A stretch of 64,000 nt of DNA from Tessaracoccus bendigoensis DSM 12906 (GCF_900141915.1 NZ_FQZG01000009.1:1-64000), one strand, 5' to 3'; counted from the stretch's first letter, positions 46,336 to 56,200 are shown. A program made the numbers and translations. The notes: generated from the sequence alone by a model not told the origin.

Positions 46336-46606
46336 CGAACTTGGCGCGTTCGGCGACGAGCGCAGCCTCGAGGTCTGTGCCGGTGGCGATGGTGGGGAAG
46401 CGCCGAGCCGACCGAGGAGCGGTGCTGCGGGAAGGTCGGGCGAGCCCGGTGGCCACCAGTTCGTCGAGCGGATCACCGGAACTCTCGATCCTGGTGATGC
46501 GGTATGCGGCGTGGCCGCGGCGCATCACGATCACCTCGCCGTGGTCTGCGAGTCGCGTCGCCCGGGAGGGGTTCTGGTTCAGCTCGGTGAGCGTGATCGA
46601 CGTCAT
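46322..46606 (-). CDS. Phd/YefM-type antitoxin
   Basis: This 94-residue antitoxin starts SITLTELNQNPSRATRLADHG, a typical Phd/YefM DNA-binding N-terminus, followed by a short beta strand VIVMRRGHAAYRI and a flexible C-terminal tail that should wrap the PIN toxin. It is the first gene of the pair and probably represses its own promoter. A TANNNT box lies 7 nt before the ATG, suggesting a leaderless transcript. Confidence 0.87.
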   Translation of the reverse strand: MTSITLTELNQNPSRATRLADHGEVIVMRRGHAAYRITRIESSGDPLDELVATGLARPSRSTAPRSARRFPTIATGTDLEAALVAERAKFDGLI

Positions 46607-46613
46607 GGCCTCA

Positions 46614-46634
46614 ATTCTAGCGCTTTATCCTAGA
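46614..46634 (-). promoter_or_regulatory. Leaderless TA promoter and inverted-repeat operator
   Basis: On the minus strand the -10-like hexamer TAGAAT (46614-46619) is separated from the antitoxin ATG by exactly 7 nt, the standard leaderless arrangement in actinobacteria. An inverted repeat TCTAG (46616-46620) and CTAGA (46630-46634) overlaps it, so antitoxin binding would block transcription. Confidence 0.5.
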
Positions 46635-46788
46635 TTCGGGTCAGCGCGATTGGGCGGTCGCCTGCGAAACGCGCCTCGACCGTGGCTGGCCGACACACCA
46701 GGCAAGCTGGCCGGGCTCGTCTTGAGCCCACGACATCACTGTCGATTGGGGCCGTAGTTTGCTACAGCCACACAAAGAAGGGTGGTAA

Positions 46789-47479
46789 ATGACAGTGGCT
46801 CGCGTGATCGCTCGCTCGGTTGCTGATGTCGTCGAGCAGTTTGAGCTCGATGGCGACGTCGTCGTGACCATCGAGCGTCTGGGGTCAGTGATGCGCCAGA
46901 TCGGAGTGGGTGATGATCCTCGTCGGCTCGCCTACGAGTTGCAGCGTAGCGGCTGGTTCGGGCAGCTCCGTACACGGCATGCGTGGGAGTTTTTGCCGGG
47001 TGCTCGGGGCGGTGCATACGGCTCGGGTGACCGTTTCATTGAGTTCCGCGCTCAGCGTGCGATCCGGTCCGAGTGGCCAGGTGTTCTGGCGATGGAGTCG
47101 GCTGCTTCCGTCCTGGGGCTGGCTCAACGGATACCTGAACAGGAGGTCATGGCCTTACCCGACGATGCGGTCTTCCCGAAGGCGCTGGGCGGCGAATGGC
47201 GCCGCGTCCACGTCGAACTTGTCGACGCTACCGCGCGAGGTCGATGTCGAGAAGATCATCGGGTTGCTGGCGCCGATGAGGGCGGCAGCGCGGCAGCGCA
47301 CCGCCTACTTGCTGAAGGTCGCTGGCGATTTCGAGGGTGCGCTGCGAGTCGTGGACGTTTATTCCCCGAGAAGCACAGCGTGGTTCGGACCACGGCAACA
47401 GGGCGGGCGCTACGACTCGCTAACGAACGTGAACGATACCGCCCTCCATAGGTATCTCAGCGTCGGGAGCGGGTCATGA
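46789..47479 (+). pseudogene. AbiEi-type antitoxin, frameshifted
   Basis: The N-terminal frame (from the ATG at 46789 with GGTGGTAA upstream) has a winged-helix start with RRLAYELQRSGWFGQLRTRHAWEF and continues to WRRVHVEL. The C-terminal part then appears in another frame from about 47230 (VDVEKIIGLLAPM to TALHRYLSVG). The whole matches the AbiEi antitoxin/regulator of the type IV AbiE system. One frameshift near 47215-47240 breaks it. The C-terminal frame ends by ATGA overlap with the toxin start. Confidence 0.7.
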
Positions 47480-47742
47480 GTCGCGTCACTGAGGGCTATC
47501 TGGTTCGTCACTATCAGGGTGCCAAAGGTGGGCGCGATGCGGCGTTGCTCGACATCGCTCAAGATCACGCACTTCATCTCCTCCATGAGGCGGGACTTTT
47601 CGATCATGGCCTCGTCTTCAAGGGAGGCACAGCGCTCCGCGAGCAAGCCGCGATCCAGGCATCCTGCGAGACCCGGCTCCTCGTCGGCCAGCAAGCCGCC
47701 GCGTTCACCGCCGGCGCGCTACCGCTCTGCCGCAAGGCGTGA
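47476..47742 (+). pseudogene. AbiEii-type toxin, truncated
   Basis: This 88-codon frame begins exactly like an AbiEii nucleotidyltransferase toxin (LVRHHYQGAKGGRD-like segment, HLLHEAGLFDHGLVFKGGTALR). The conserved region after KGGTALR, which should include the catalytic Asp pair, is gone, and the remaining residues look like another part of the gene joined by deletion. It overlaps the antitoxin by ATGA. The system is dead. Confidence 0.7.
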
Positions 47743-47816
47743 GACGTTCAGTCGTGTGTGACCTCCGCGGCGCTCGGCGATTGGGCGGCAACGGCGGCGC
47801 GTTCCGCAAGGGCGAT

Positions 47817-48200
47817 CTACTCAGTCCGGTTGCCCCACGGCCACAGTGAGGTGATGCCTGTCGCCTCAAGACCATCGTCGACGCGGACTCTGTTCATGTA
47901 GCTGGCGCCCAGTCGGCCCAGTTGCTCTCGCTCGCCTCTGAAGTCTCTGCTGACCCACTGTTTGCCCAGGGCTGCGTCCATCACGGAATCCAACTCGGTG
48001 TCGATCTCCTGAAGGAGCCCAATCTGAGCCTCGGGCGCGATCAGTGCCGCTCCATACCTCGCTGTGTTCCATCGGATCGTTGCGAGGTGAAGCTCATGCC
48101 AGTCGCGGTCGTTGTGATCCGTCGAGTCGACGCGCGCAACGTCAATGATCCGCCGATTCAGCTCGGCGCTGTTCAAGATGATCTTCATCGACGAGGACAA
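47817..48200 (-). CDS. Hypothetical protein
   Basis: This leftward frame of 127 codons has good composition, several helices and no signal peptide or recognisable domain. Its first 15 codons overlap the recombinase scar on the other strand, so the true start may be further in. It may be a fragment of a larger gene. I cannot assign a function. Confidence 0.35.
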   Translation of the reverse strand: MSSSMKIILNSAELNRRIIDVARVDSTDHNDRDWHELHLATIRWNTARYGAALIAPEAQIGLLQEIDTELDSVMDAALGKQWVSRDFRGEREQLGRLGASYMNRVRVDDGLEATGITSLWPWGNRTE

Positions 48201-48240
48201 CGACGTGCGTGTCGGCTACCGCAACCAGTACGAGGGCTGA
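48166..48240 (+). pseudogene. Serine recombinase C-terminal fragment
   Basis: Twenty-four codons and a stop reproduce the end of a large serine recombinase (ALFKMIFIDEDNDVRVGYRN). The DNA is nearly identical to 43208-43283, so both come from the same recombinase family. Nothing upstream belongs to it. Confidence 0.65.
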
Positions 48241-48470
48241 GCATCCCTGACCCGTTTGGGGTATTCGCGCTTCGCGCTGCGACCCCTGCGTCGGCCTCGG
48301 GAATCCGAGCAAGCTCGTCTTCCTCTCGACCTTCCTTGGGGTGCCTGAGTAGCACGTTCGGCAACTCCGCCCCCAAGACAAAAATCCTGGTCAGCCGCCT
48401 AGACCGTGGGGTCTACGAGGTCTCCCGACGTCCCCAGGATACCGCTCCGAAGGACGATCGTGGCCCCGTC

Positions 48471-48800
48471 GTGAGGACTGTCGAGACGGCTCAAACTTTT
48501 CTCACCGCCTCCGAGGTGGATGCGCTCGTCGGCGACTACCTGGCCGGGATGAGCGTCAAGGCCCTCGCCGAGAGGTACGGTATCCACCGCGCCACCGTGT
48601 TCGCTCACCTACGTCGCCGCAACGTGCCGAGCCGCCGACCAGGGCTCGGGATCGACGAGAAGGCCGAGGCCGTGCGCCTCGCACGCGCGGGCGTCTCGAT
48701 GCGCGCGATCGGCCGCCGGATGGGCGTGGACCGCAAGGCCGTGCGCGCAGCACTGGTCGAGGCTGGACTCATTGCGGATGAGTCCGCCAGCAGTTCGTAG
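48471..48800 (+). CDS. Helix-turn-helix protein, recombinase-associated
   Basis: This small protein of about 109 residues carries two HTH units: the first around LAERYGIHRATVFAHLRRRN, the second around MRAIGRRMGVDRKAVRAALVEAG. The GTG start at 48471 is chosen because the protein-like region begins there. Similar HTH sequence tails recombinase fragments at 42286-42426, so this is probably a small regulator or resolvase-tail protein from that element. Confidence 0.6.
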   Translation: MRTVETAQTFLTASEVDALVGDYLAGMSVKALAERYGIHRATVFAHLRRRNVPSRRPGLGIDEKAEAVRLARAGVSMRAIGRRMGVDRKAVRAALVEAGLIADESASSS

Positions 48801-48972
48801 CGCCGCTCTGGGCCGCTGATGGCGCAGAGGGTTTCGGCGGACATCGTCGCTCCCGACGTGTCTCAGCCCGGAGAGCGAGGCGTGCAGCTACCGTTGGAGA
48901 CGAACGACTGCTCTCGCCAGTTCGGCACCGAGGGCGTGGATCGCCGGACGGAGCACGAGAGCAGGGCTGGAT

Positions 48973-50490
48973 ATGGCTTACGAGCAGCTACCGATAGTCG
49001 AGGTCGACCTCGAACAGCTCCTTCTCGACCTGGAGAACTACCGCATACCGACACGCCGCGACGACGAAGCAGGTGCGCTGAAGTACCTGTTTGCATCCGA
49101 GGACGTCCTCGGAGCGGCGCGCCTGATCCTCCGTGACGGCTACTTCGACAACGAAGTCCCGATCGTGACGTCGGCATCAGCGTCCGGCGGTAGCTCCCCA
49201 TACACCGTGCTGGAAGGCAACCGTCGAGTTAGCGCGCTCAAGGCGCTTCAGGACCCGACGATCGTGCCCGGCCATGAGGCAGAGATTCGCGCGCTGCTGA
49301 AGCGGTACGCAGTGGAGGCGGAGAATCTCCCCGAACGAATCCGTGTCATCGTCGCTCCCGACCGGGCGACGGCTGCACCTCACGTCGCGAGGTTGCACAC
49401 CGGCATCTCGAAGAGGCGCTGGAGTCGCGATCAGCAGGCAACCTTCTACTATTCGCTCGTCGACGAGCAGACCACGGTCGACGATGTGAAGGCACAGTAC
49501 CCGGATGTCGAGGTTGCCAGGTTCATGCGGATGGCCGTGATGCGGCGCTTCCTCAGCGCAGCGCCATTCTCCGATCACACCCTCCGGCAGTACGCCGCAA
49601 GTGACGACCTGGCGATGTCGGCCTTCGAGTATGCCTACCGAAGCAAGGAGATTGCCTCCGCGATCGGTGTCGAGTTCGACAAGGATGGCATGCTTCTGCC
49701 GCGGGCCTCGACGCCTGAGAAGATCGCTGTGAAGTTGACGAAGAAGAAGCTCAATGCTTTGGAGTACCTTGTCAGCGAGTTCCGTGCAGGGCGTCTCAAC
49801 ACTCGCTCACCAGAGTTCAAGAAGCGCAACCAGGAGTATCAGTCCCTGGTGGATCGCCTCAACGGCGTATCGACTGCGGCTCCGCCCCAACCAGCGCCGC
49901 CCACTCCTCCCGTGCAACCGACGCCATCCGGGCCGTCCCAAGGTGGCGCGTCCGGCGCGCCCGGTGGCCCCAACACTGGCGGGAGTGGTGCTGCTCCGAA
50001 CCCACCCGGCCCTCCTGGCGGCACGGGCAGCCGTGGACCCAACCATCCAGACACGAAGGACACGCTTGATCTGTCGGGGCTGGACTACGAGAACGCGCCG
50101 CTGAATCTCAAGCTGCGATACTTCGAGTTGCGCAAGATCAGCCTCTCGAATCTCCCTATCGCGGCCGCGATCCTCATGCGCTCAGTATTGGAGGCCACCA
50201 TCAAGGTCCATTTCGAGGGCTCTCCAACCCCCGCCACTGGACAGTTGAGCGATGTATTCAAGCGCGTGGTGCAGGCCTATGGACAAGAGAAGTCGCTCAA
50301 GTCAGGCATTAGTGCTATCCAGTCGGGTAACGCGCACAAGCACGGATCGATCCAGTGGTTCAACCTCATCGCGCACAGTGCCGATGCTTCCGTGAGTGCG
50401 GATGACGTCCGGCAGGCATGGAAGGTCGTGAACCCGCTGCTTAGGCGCTTGTTGCGCCCGCCATCGCAGACGTCGTCTGCAACGACTTGA
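48973..50490 (+). CDS. ParB-like protein with HEPN-like C-terminus
   Basis: This 505-residue protein has a ParB/Srx-type N-terminal domain (about 5-140, with VLEGNRRVSALKAL and ERIRVIVAP), a helical middle (LHTGISKRRWSRDQQA), a Pro/Gly linker of about 70 residues (305-370) and a C-terminal helical domain from residue ~385. The latter (MRSVLEATIKVHFEG, then NLIAHSADASVSADDVRQAW) resembles HEPN-like domains. The ParB part may bind DNA or hydrolyse nucleotides. It is convergent with a DNA adenine methylase, and the genes share 50 bp at their 3' ends. A role in defence or element maintenance is inferred. Confidence 0.7.
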   Translation: MAYEQLPIVEVDLEQLLLDLENYRIPTRRDDEAGALKYLFASEDVLGAARLILRDGYFDNEVPIVTSASASGGSSPYTVLEGNRRVSALKALQDPTIVPGHEAEIRALLKRYAVEAENLPERIRVIVAPDRATAAPHVARLHTGISKRRWSRDQQATFYYSLVDEQTTVDDVKAQYPDVEVARFMRMAVMRRFLSAAPFSDHTLRQYAASDDLAMSAFEYAYRSKEIASAIGVEFDKDGMLLPRASTPEKIAVKLTKKKLNALEYLVSEFRAGRLNTRSPEFKKRNQEYQSLVDRLNGVSTAAPPQPAPPTPPVQPTPSGPSQGGASGAPGGPNTGGSGAAPNPPGPPGGTGSRGPNHPDTKDTLDLSGLDYENAPLNLKLRYFELRKISLSNLPIAAAILMRSVLEATIKVHFEGSPTPATGQLSDVFKRVVQAYGQEKSLKSGISAIQSGNAHKHGSIQWFNLIAHSADASVSADDVRQAWKVVNPLLRRLLRPPSQTSSATT

Positions 50491-51349
50491 TCGCCCGCGC
50501 GACAGACGGGGATGCCACGAGCAGCTCTTCCGCCTGGCCCGGATACCTGGCGGAGTAGGTGAGTTCCAGTCGGCACTGGAACTGATTTCGATACAGTTTC
50601 TCGATCAGCGGGGCTGTGTCATAGGTCATCAACCAGTGTGCACTTTCAACGGAGTTGACGATCGTCGAGAGTGCCTTGTGGTCTCGTCCGTCGAAGGCAT
50701 TGAGATAGAGTTGCGAGCCTGCTTGCACGTAGGGCGGGTCGATGTACATGAATGACCGGTCATCGTGAGAGTACTGCTGGATCACAGTCCGGCCATCCAG
50801 ATCAGAGACCGTGATTCGATCCGCTAGAGCACCGATCGCAGTCAACCGCTCGACGAGTGTGAGCCGGTTGAATCGCGCATCAATCTTGTATTTTCCCTCC
50901 TGGCGCTGGCCGCCGATAACGCCGGCGTTCAGAATCCCGGAGCGATTGGTTCGATTCAAGAAAAAGAACGCGAAGCCCAGGCGCAGTGCATCGCGCTCGT
51001 CCCGTGAGCGATATACGTCGCGCTGGCGCTGCCACTCGTCGATCGTGAGTGGTGTTGACGCCACCATTTCTACGAACTCTGCGTTGTTGCCAACGACGGA
51101 CTTCCAGAAGGCGTGGACGGCTGGGTCGATGTCGTTGACTACCAAGTGTTGGACGATGCCCTCGCGCAGAAGCGCGATCCCCGCGCCCACACCTCCGGCG
51201 TAGGGTTCGATGTAGCGGGCGTCCTTGATGCCAAGAATGTCGATGATGTCAGCGAAGAAGCCAGCGAGCGCAGCTTTTCCGCCGGGGTATCGCAATGGTG
51301 AGAGTGTGCCGTATCGGCGTGACCCGATGACACGCAGGCTGTCAGTCAT
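50441..51349 (-). CDS. DNA adenine methylase (D12 class)
   Basis: This 302-residue N6-adenine methyltransferase has its AdoMet site in RYIEPYAGGVGAGI and the catalytic motif DPPY (SFMYIDPPYVQAGSQ), plus PLRYPGGKAALAGFF at the N-terminus, all typical of the Dam/D12 family. The target sequence is not predictable. The ATG at 51349 lies within the end of the zinc-finger gene (8-bp overlap), so the two are coupled. Its 3' end overlaps the ParB-like gene. Confidence 0.92.
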   Translation of the reverse strand: MTDSLRVIGSRRYGTLSPLRYPGGKAALAGFFADIIDILGIKDARYIEPYAGGVGAGIALLREGIVQHLVVNDIDPAVHAFWKSVVGNNAEFVEMVASTPLTIDEWQRQRDVYRSRDERDALRLGFAFFFLNRTNRSGILNAGVIGGQRQEGKYKIDARFNRLTLVERLTAIGALADRITVSDLDGRTVIQQYSHDDRSFMYIDPPYVQAGSQLYLNAFDGRDHKALSTIVNSVESAHWLMTYDTAPLIEKLYRNQFQCRLELTYSARYPGQAEELLVASPSVARAIKSLQTTSAMAGATSA

Positions 51350-51542
51350 TGGAGTCCTTCCTTGCCCGGTGTGCGGCAACACGGCAGCGGGCTGAGCAGA
51401 AGCGAGCGTCACCTCGTCCGAGGAAGGCTTGGTCGCAGTGCTCGCAATCTCGCCATGCCTCTCGGCGGCGTAGGCGTTCATGGCGTAACGCGCGATCAAG
51501 CTCGGTGAGCCCCACGTCACTCAGGCTGCCTAGACGCTTCAT
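51342..51542 (-). CDS. Small zinc-ribbon protein
   Basis: This 66-residue basic protein has a four-Cys zinc motif (CEHCDQAF and CSARC) after an Arg-rich helix. It precedes and overlaps the adenine methylase gene. It may be a specificity or regulatory partner. No Shine-Dalgarno site is present; a TANNNT box 7 nt before the ATG suggests a leaderless transcript. Confidence 0.7.
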   Translation of the reverse strand: MKRLGSLSDVGLTELDRALRHERLRRREAWRDCEHCDQAFLGRGDARFCSARCRVAAHRARKDSND

Positions 51543-51549
51543 GTTACGG

Positions 51550-51555
51550 ATAGTA
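51550..51555 (-). promoter_or_regulatory. Leaderless -10 box for zinc-ribbon/methylase operon
   Basis: On the minus strand TACTAT ends 7 nt before the ATG at 51542, with no ribosome site between, matching the leaderless promoters common in actinobacteria. GTAAC repeats flank it on both sides and could be an operator. Confidence 0.5.
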
Positions 51556-51747
51556 CTCGTTACAGATCACATCGTGGTTCGCCACGCGGACGCTCCCGCG
51601 AATAGGCCGTTCTTCGGAGTCCGCCGGGTGAATCTCCGTAGCTGCGCCCGTTTCGCCTCACTCGGGAGAGGACCCCTGAGCAGGGTGGGTGTCCGCGAGG
51701 CTCGGTCCGCGCACCTCGTCGGTAACGAACGCCGAGAGGAACCGAAG

Positions 51748-52731
51748 ATGGCCAGTTTGAGTGATGTCGCGAGCGACGAGCGCACCGCGAGGATGGTGCT
51801 GTCCATGCTCGTCGAGCCCAATGACTCGGTGACAGGACGCATCTTGTCCAGGCTCAGAGCAGTCGAGACGCTTTGGCTCGCTGAGCACGACCGCGAAGTA
51901 GTCGGTCTGAGCCCAGTGGACGCGCAGGTCTGGCGCGAACGCCTCAGGGTGCCAGATGCAAGGGAGCTCGCCGGGCGAATCGACCAGGTGCACCAATCGG
52001 GGGTTCGAGCACTCATCCCAGGCGATAACGACTGGCCTACCGCCTTCGACGATCTTGGTGAAGTTGCGCCCTACGTGCTGTGGACTCGCGGCACGTCGTC
52101 CTTCCTCTCGCGTCCGATGAGCGATCTCGTCACGATCACCGGGGCTCGGGCATGCACCTCCTACGGTGAATACGTGGCTCGGGAACTCGCCAGTTCCGTT
52201 GCCGCAGAGGAACGAGTTGTCGTCGCGGGAGGTGCCTACGGGATCGAAGGCGCGTCGCACCAGGCCGCCCTCGCTGCAGGTGGCGACACGATCGCCATTC
52301 TCGCCAACGGAGTCGATCGCCCGTACCCTGTCGGCCATCGCGACCTGCTTGATCGCGTCGCTGATGTCGGCCTTCTCGTCAGTGAGGTTCCGCCGGGTGC
52401 CGTTCCGACCCGACACCGGGTCATCGCCCGAGCCCGGCTGATGGCTGCGCTGTCCTACGCGTCGGTGATCGTCGAAGCGGGTGCTCGATCTGGCTCACTG
52501 CTGGTTGCCCAGCGAGCCGACGAGCTCGGCCGACGTGTCGGTGCCGTTCCCGGACCAGTCACGAGCGCCGCCAGCATAGGACCGCACCGCTTGTTGCGCG
52601 ACGGCATCGCGACCTTGGTGGCGGACACTTCGGACCTCGCCAAGCTCGTGGAGCGGGGCCAGGTGTCACGAGAGCGACTCGACATGGAGCAGGTCGGCCC
52701 ACCTTCTCCTGCTCCGACGCGCACGCTGTAG
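51748..52731 (+). CDS. dprA: DprA-like DNA-processing protein
   Basis: This 327-residue protein has the Rossmann-like core of DprA/Smf: ITGARACTSYGEYVARELA, VVAGGAYGIEGASHQAALAAGG, VDRPYPVGHRDLLDRV, and SVIVEAGARSGSLLVAQ. DprA loads RecA on incoming single-stranded DNA. This copy sits in the conjugative element, as often seen in actinobacterial plasmids and ICEs, and may protect transferred strands. The ATG at 51748 has GAGAGGAA upstream. The long upstream frame is a shadow of the opposite-strand gene. Confidence 0.9.
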   Translation: MASLSDVASDERTARMVLSMLVEPNDSVTGRILSRLRAVETLWLAEHDREVVGLSPVDAQVWRERLRVPDARELAGRIDQVHQSGVRALIPGDNDWPTAFDDLGEVAPYVLWTRGTSSFLSRPMSDLVTITGARACTSYGEYVARELASSVAAEERVVVAGGAYGIEGASHQAALAAGGDTIAILANGVDRPYPVGHRDLLDRVADVGLLVSEVPPGAVPTRHRVIARARLMAALSYASVIVEAGARSGSLLVAQRADELGRRVGAVPGPVTSAASIGPHRLLRDGIATLVADTSDLAKLVERGQVSRERLDMEQVGPPSPAPTRTL

Positions 52732-52765
52732 CGCGCCGGTCAGCAGTGGACGCCGGAGCCTGAAC

Positions 52766-53140
52766 TCAGCGAGAGCTTCGAGTGAGCTCACCCAGTGGCA
52801 CATCCTCGGAGAGCTCCTGCCGCTGCTGCCGCTGCTCGCGGTATTCACGGGCGCGAGCCCTTACGAGGAGAACGACGCTCACTGGGCCGATGGCCATCAT
52901 CTTGAGAGCGTTCCAGAGGCAGACCAGCACGACGAGGTGGAGCCATCCAGGGCCGCCGTTCTCAATGAGTGTGGTGCACCAGAAGGCGATGACCAGGTAG
53001 GGACCGGCCAGGAGCATCGCGGGGACGCCCCACTTCAGTCCCTTCCTCGTGCGGATCAGATCGAGCAGGATGTTGCTCGGCATGTAGCAACGCAGGAAGT
53101 AGCGAACCTCGGCGCTGGCTGTCCACAGTAGGCGGATCAT
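52766..53140 (-). CDS. Conjugative-element small membrane protein
   Basis: This 124-residue protein has an N-terminal amphipathic section (LRCYMPSNILLDLIRTRKGLKWGVPAML), two membrane helices and a basic C-terminal tail. Close relatives sit between relaxase and DprA genes on actinobacterial plasmids, where databases often label them sulfate permease without real basis. It probably belongs to the transfer module downstream of the relaxase. Confidence 0.75.
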   Translation of the reverse strand: MIRLLWTASAEVRYFLRCYMPSNILLDLIRTRKGLKWGVPAMLLAGPYLVIAFWCTTLIENGGPGWLHLVVLVCLWNALKMMAIGPVSVVLLVRARAREYREQRQQRQELSEDVPLGELTRSSR

Positions 53141-53279
53141 GATGGGCTCCTCTCAACACGCGAGTCGTTGTCGAGACGGTGCGTGGAGAGTGACCCGAAG
53201 GTCTGCCGCGAGCGGCCCAAAGATAAGGAGAAATCCGCCTCACCTCAAGGCTACGCCCCAGTCATGACATTGGGAAGGG

Positions 53280-56200
53280 TCAGATGCTGCGCCCGGGCCC
53301 GGGCTGGTCGCGCCTGACGGCCTGGAGATCGACCTCTGTCTGACGGCTCTCATCAGCGACCAGCTGACGTACCTTGTCGAGCGCGGAGCGCGCTCGGGCG
53401 GCGTCGATCTTCTGCGCGGCCGACTCGGGCGGGGCACCGATGGGCGCGTCGTCGGTGATGCGGTACCGGTCTCGGTAGGCCGCGACCACACGTGCGGACT
53501 TGCGCCAGGCCGCGGCTCGTCGTCGATCGGCGAGCGGTGTTCCGAGTGCCTTCGTCCACGCTGCGTTCTCGGTGAGCGCGGCTTCGAGTGTGGCGTCGGC
53601 GCGTGCCTCGATCAGTTCCTCTCGCTCGTCGAGAGCTGCTCGCATCTCGGCGTCGATGACTCCATGCGCCCGTGGGAGCAGGCCGGCGATGAGTCGTGCT
53701 GGCTTGCGGGTTCGGCCTGATCCTGCGGGCCGGGCGGTCGCCCGCTCGACTCGGTAGTGGAGGACGGCGGCGATGTCGTCCGCGTCACCGAACCCGCGCA
53801 CGGCCACGAGGCGCGGCAGGAGGGCATCGACATTGTGATGGTTCGATTCAGCGCGTCGTAGTTCAGCCGCGAGCGGGCCGAACGCCTCGGACTCGATGGC
53901 ACTCTCGGCCTGTTCCTCGGTGAGCCCGGAGCCCCGAACGAGAGTGGCCCAGCGGTCGCGTTGGGCTGCGGCGGCGATGGTCTCGTACTCGGCGGCGAGC
54001 TGGGCGATCGAGCCCCACTGTTCCTGCTCGGCGACGATGGTCTCGTGCGCCGAGAGTTCGGCCCCGCTGTGCTGAAGAACGCCGTACAGCACGCTTCGCG
54101 CGGTGGCATGCGGGTCGTCGCCAGGGTGCGGCTGGGCATGGTCGTCGGCGCGGTCGAGAGTCACGTAGGCGTGGTTCGAGTGCCGCCCTCGGGTCATCGC
54201 GACGTAGAAGGTCTCCCTCGTCGAGGTCGGTTCGACCAGCACGTGCGCAGTGTCGGTCGTGATGCCTTGGGCGCGGTAGGCGGTGACTGCGTAACCGAGA
54301 TCGACATGCTCGGCCACATACGAGGCCGGGAGGACGATGCTGCCGCCGAACCTGCGCCCACGCCTGCGAGCCTTGATGGTTCCGTCGTCGCCGACGGTGG
54401 TGCCGGTTCCATAGTCGCGTGCGATGGTGATGGTGCTGTCGTCGCCGACGGCGGTGACGGTCCAGATGTCGCCGTTGCGTACCCAGTCCCGCCCGGCCAG
54501 GGTGCGCAGGTTCCGGTTGTTGAGTCGCGTGATGATGGTGTCGCCAACGCCGGCGGCGGTACCGTCGCGCAGCTCGACCTCGCGGTCGGGGTTCAGCGTC
54601 TTGTTGAGGATCAGATCGGCACGGGCGCGACCGTTCAGCGCGGTCACGTCCTCATGGGTCTCGGCGATCAGCACCGAGACGAGTCCCGCGTCGCGATCGG
54701 CGCGCCAGGCGTTGTAGGCGGCATCGGTCATGGCCTCGCCGTCGCCGTCGGTAATGCGCTGATGGGCGAGGTAGGTGTCGATAGCCGCCGTGCGGCCGTG
54801 GCGTAGCTCAAGTGAGGCGGTCTTCTCCCAGACGTGGGTGAAGCGGTGAACGTCGACCAGTTCGGGGGTGTCGGCTCGGTCTCTGGCGATCATCGCGAAT
54901 GCTCCGCCGGCGTCCACGGATTGCAGTTGCGCGTAGTCGCCGACCAGCAGCACCTTCGCGCCCGCTTCATGGGCGAGGTGGGTGATGCGGTCCAGCGACA
55001 GGGCGCCGGCCAGGGATGCTTCGTCGATGATGACGAGCTGACTCGCCTCGAACGTGGTGCCGTGGATGAGGTGGTTCTGCCACCACTTCGCCGTGTTCTC
55101 CGTCGCGATCCCGAGATCGTCCGCCAGCACCTGGGCGGCAACCGCCGACGGTGCCAACCCGACGACCGAACCGGAGCCGTGCTCGGCTTCCCACGCTCGT
55201 CGGAGCGCGCTCATGGCGGTGGTCTTGCCCGCCCCAGCAGGACCGACCAGCACGTCAAGCATCCGCCCCGACACCGCGATCCGGGTCAAGGCATCGGCTT
55301 GGTCGTCGCCGAGCATTCGACCATCCGCGGCGGGTCTGCGCGTGGTCTTTTCGACCGTCGCGAGCTGCACCGTCGGCCCGGCCAGGTTCGCTGCTCGTTC
55401 GAGGAGTCTGTCCTCGGCCGCGAGCTGGGCCTCGGAGGTGAACACCGTCGAGCTCTTCGGTCGGAACACGGAACTGCCGTCGGGCCGACGGAACACGACA
55501 GGCGAGGAGGCGAGTTCGGGGGGCGTCAGCCGAAAGGAAACGAGCTCGGCGGCATCGGCAACCATCGCGACGATCGCTTCCCGATCGTGCATGGTGGCGA
55601 ACCGCCAGCCCATCGTCTGCCGGGATGCCTCGGCCATGAGATTCCACCGCCGCCAGGTCGAACGCTTCTCACCGACCACCTCGACGACCGAACGCCCCAG
55701 CTCACCGATGACATCGAGCGGCACGTCGTCGGCATGCAGCAGGAGCGGCTTGTCGTTGTCGGTCACCTCGCGCGCCCACGTCGTCGCATCCCGCCCCAAC
55801 GCTTTCGTGGCGCGCTCCCGCCATTCGGCGGTGAGGTCAGCCAAGGATCGGACCTGCTTCTCGGGGCGGGTCGCGAGTGTGGCTCGGGCTCGGAGTTTCA
55901 TGATCGCTGCTGGTGCCGGTCGTCGTCCGTGCGCTGCGACGTACTCAGCGATGAGGCGATCGGTCTCGGCGTCGATGTGACGAGCGCGGGTAGAGAACTC
56001 GGCGACCAGTTCCTCGGGCACTCCCGCGATCGCCCATGCCGGGTTGTGGTCGAGGCCCATCTCTCGGGCCTCCCACGAGACGCCGAAGGTGCGCGTCATA
56101 TGGTCGGCGAACACGGCTTCATGTAGCTCGGAGAGCGCCACCACGGCGGCGTGCATCGGTCTGCCGTCGAGCGAACGCCACTTCCCATCGAGGACGGTCT

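Noticed and set aside
53961-56126. Long plus-strand frames opposite the relaxase
   Set aside because: High-GC antisense shadows of the relaxase with no domain or ribosome site.
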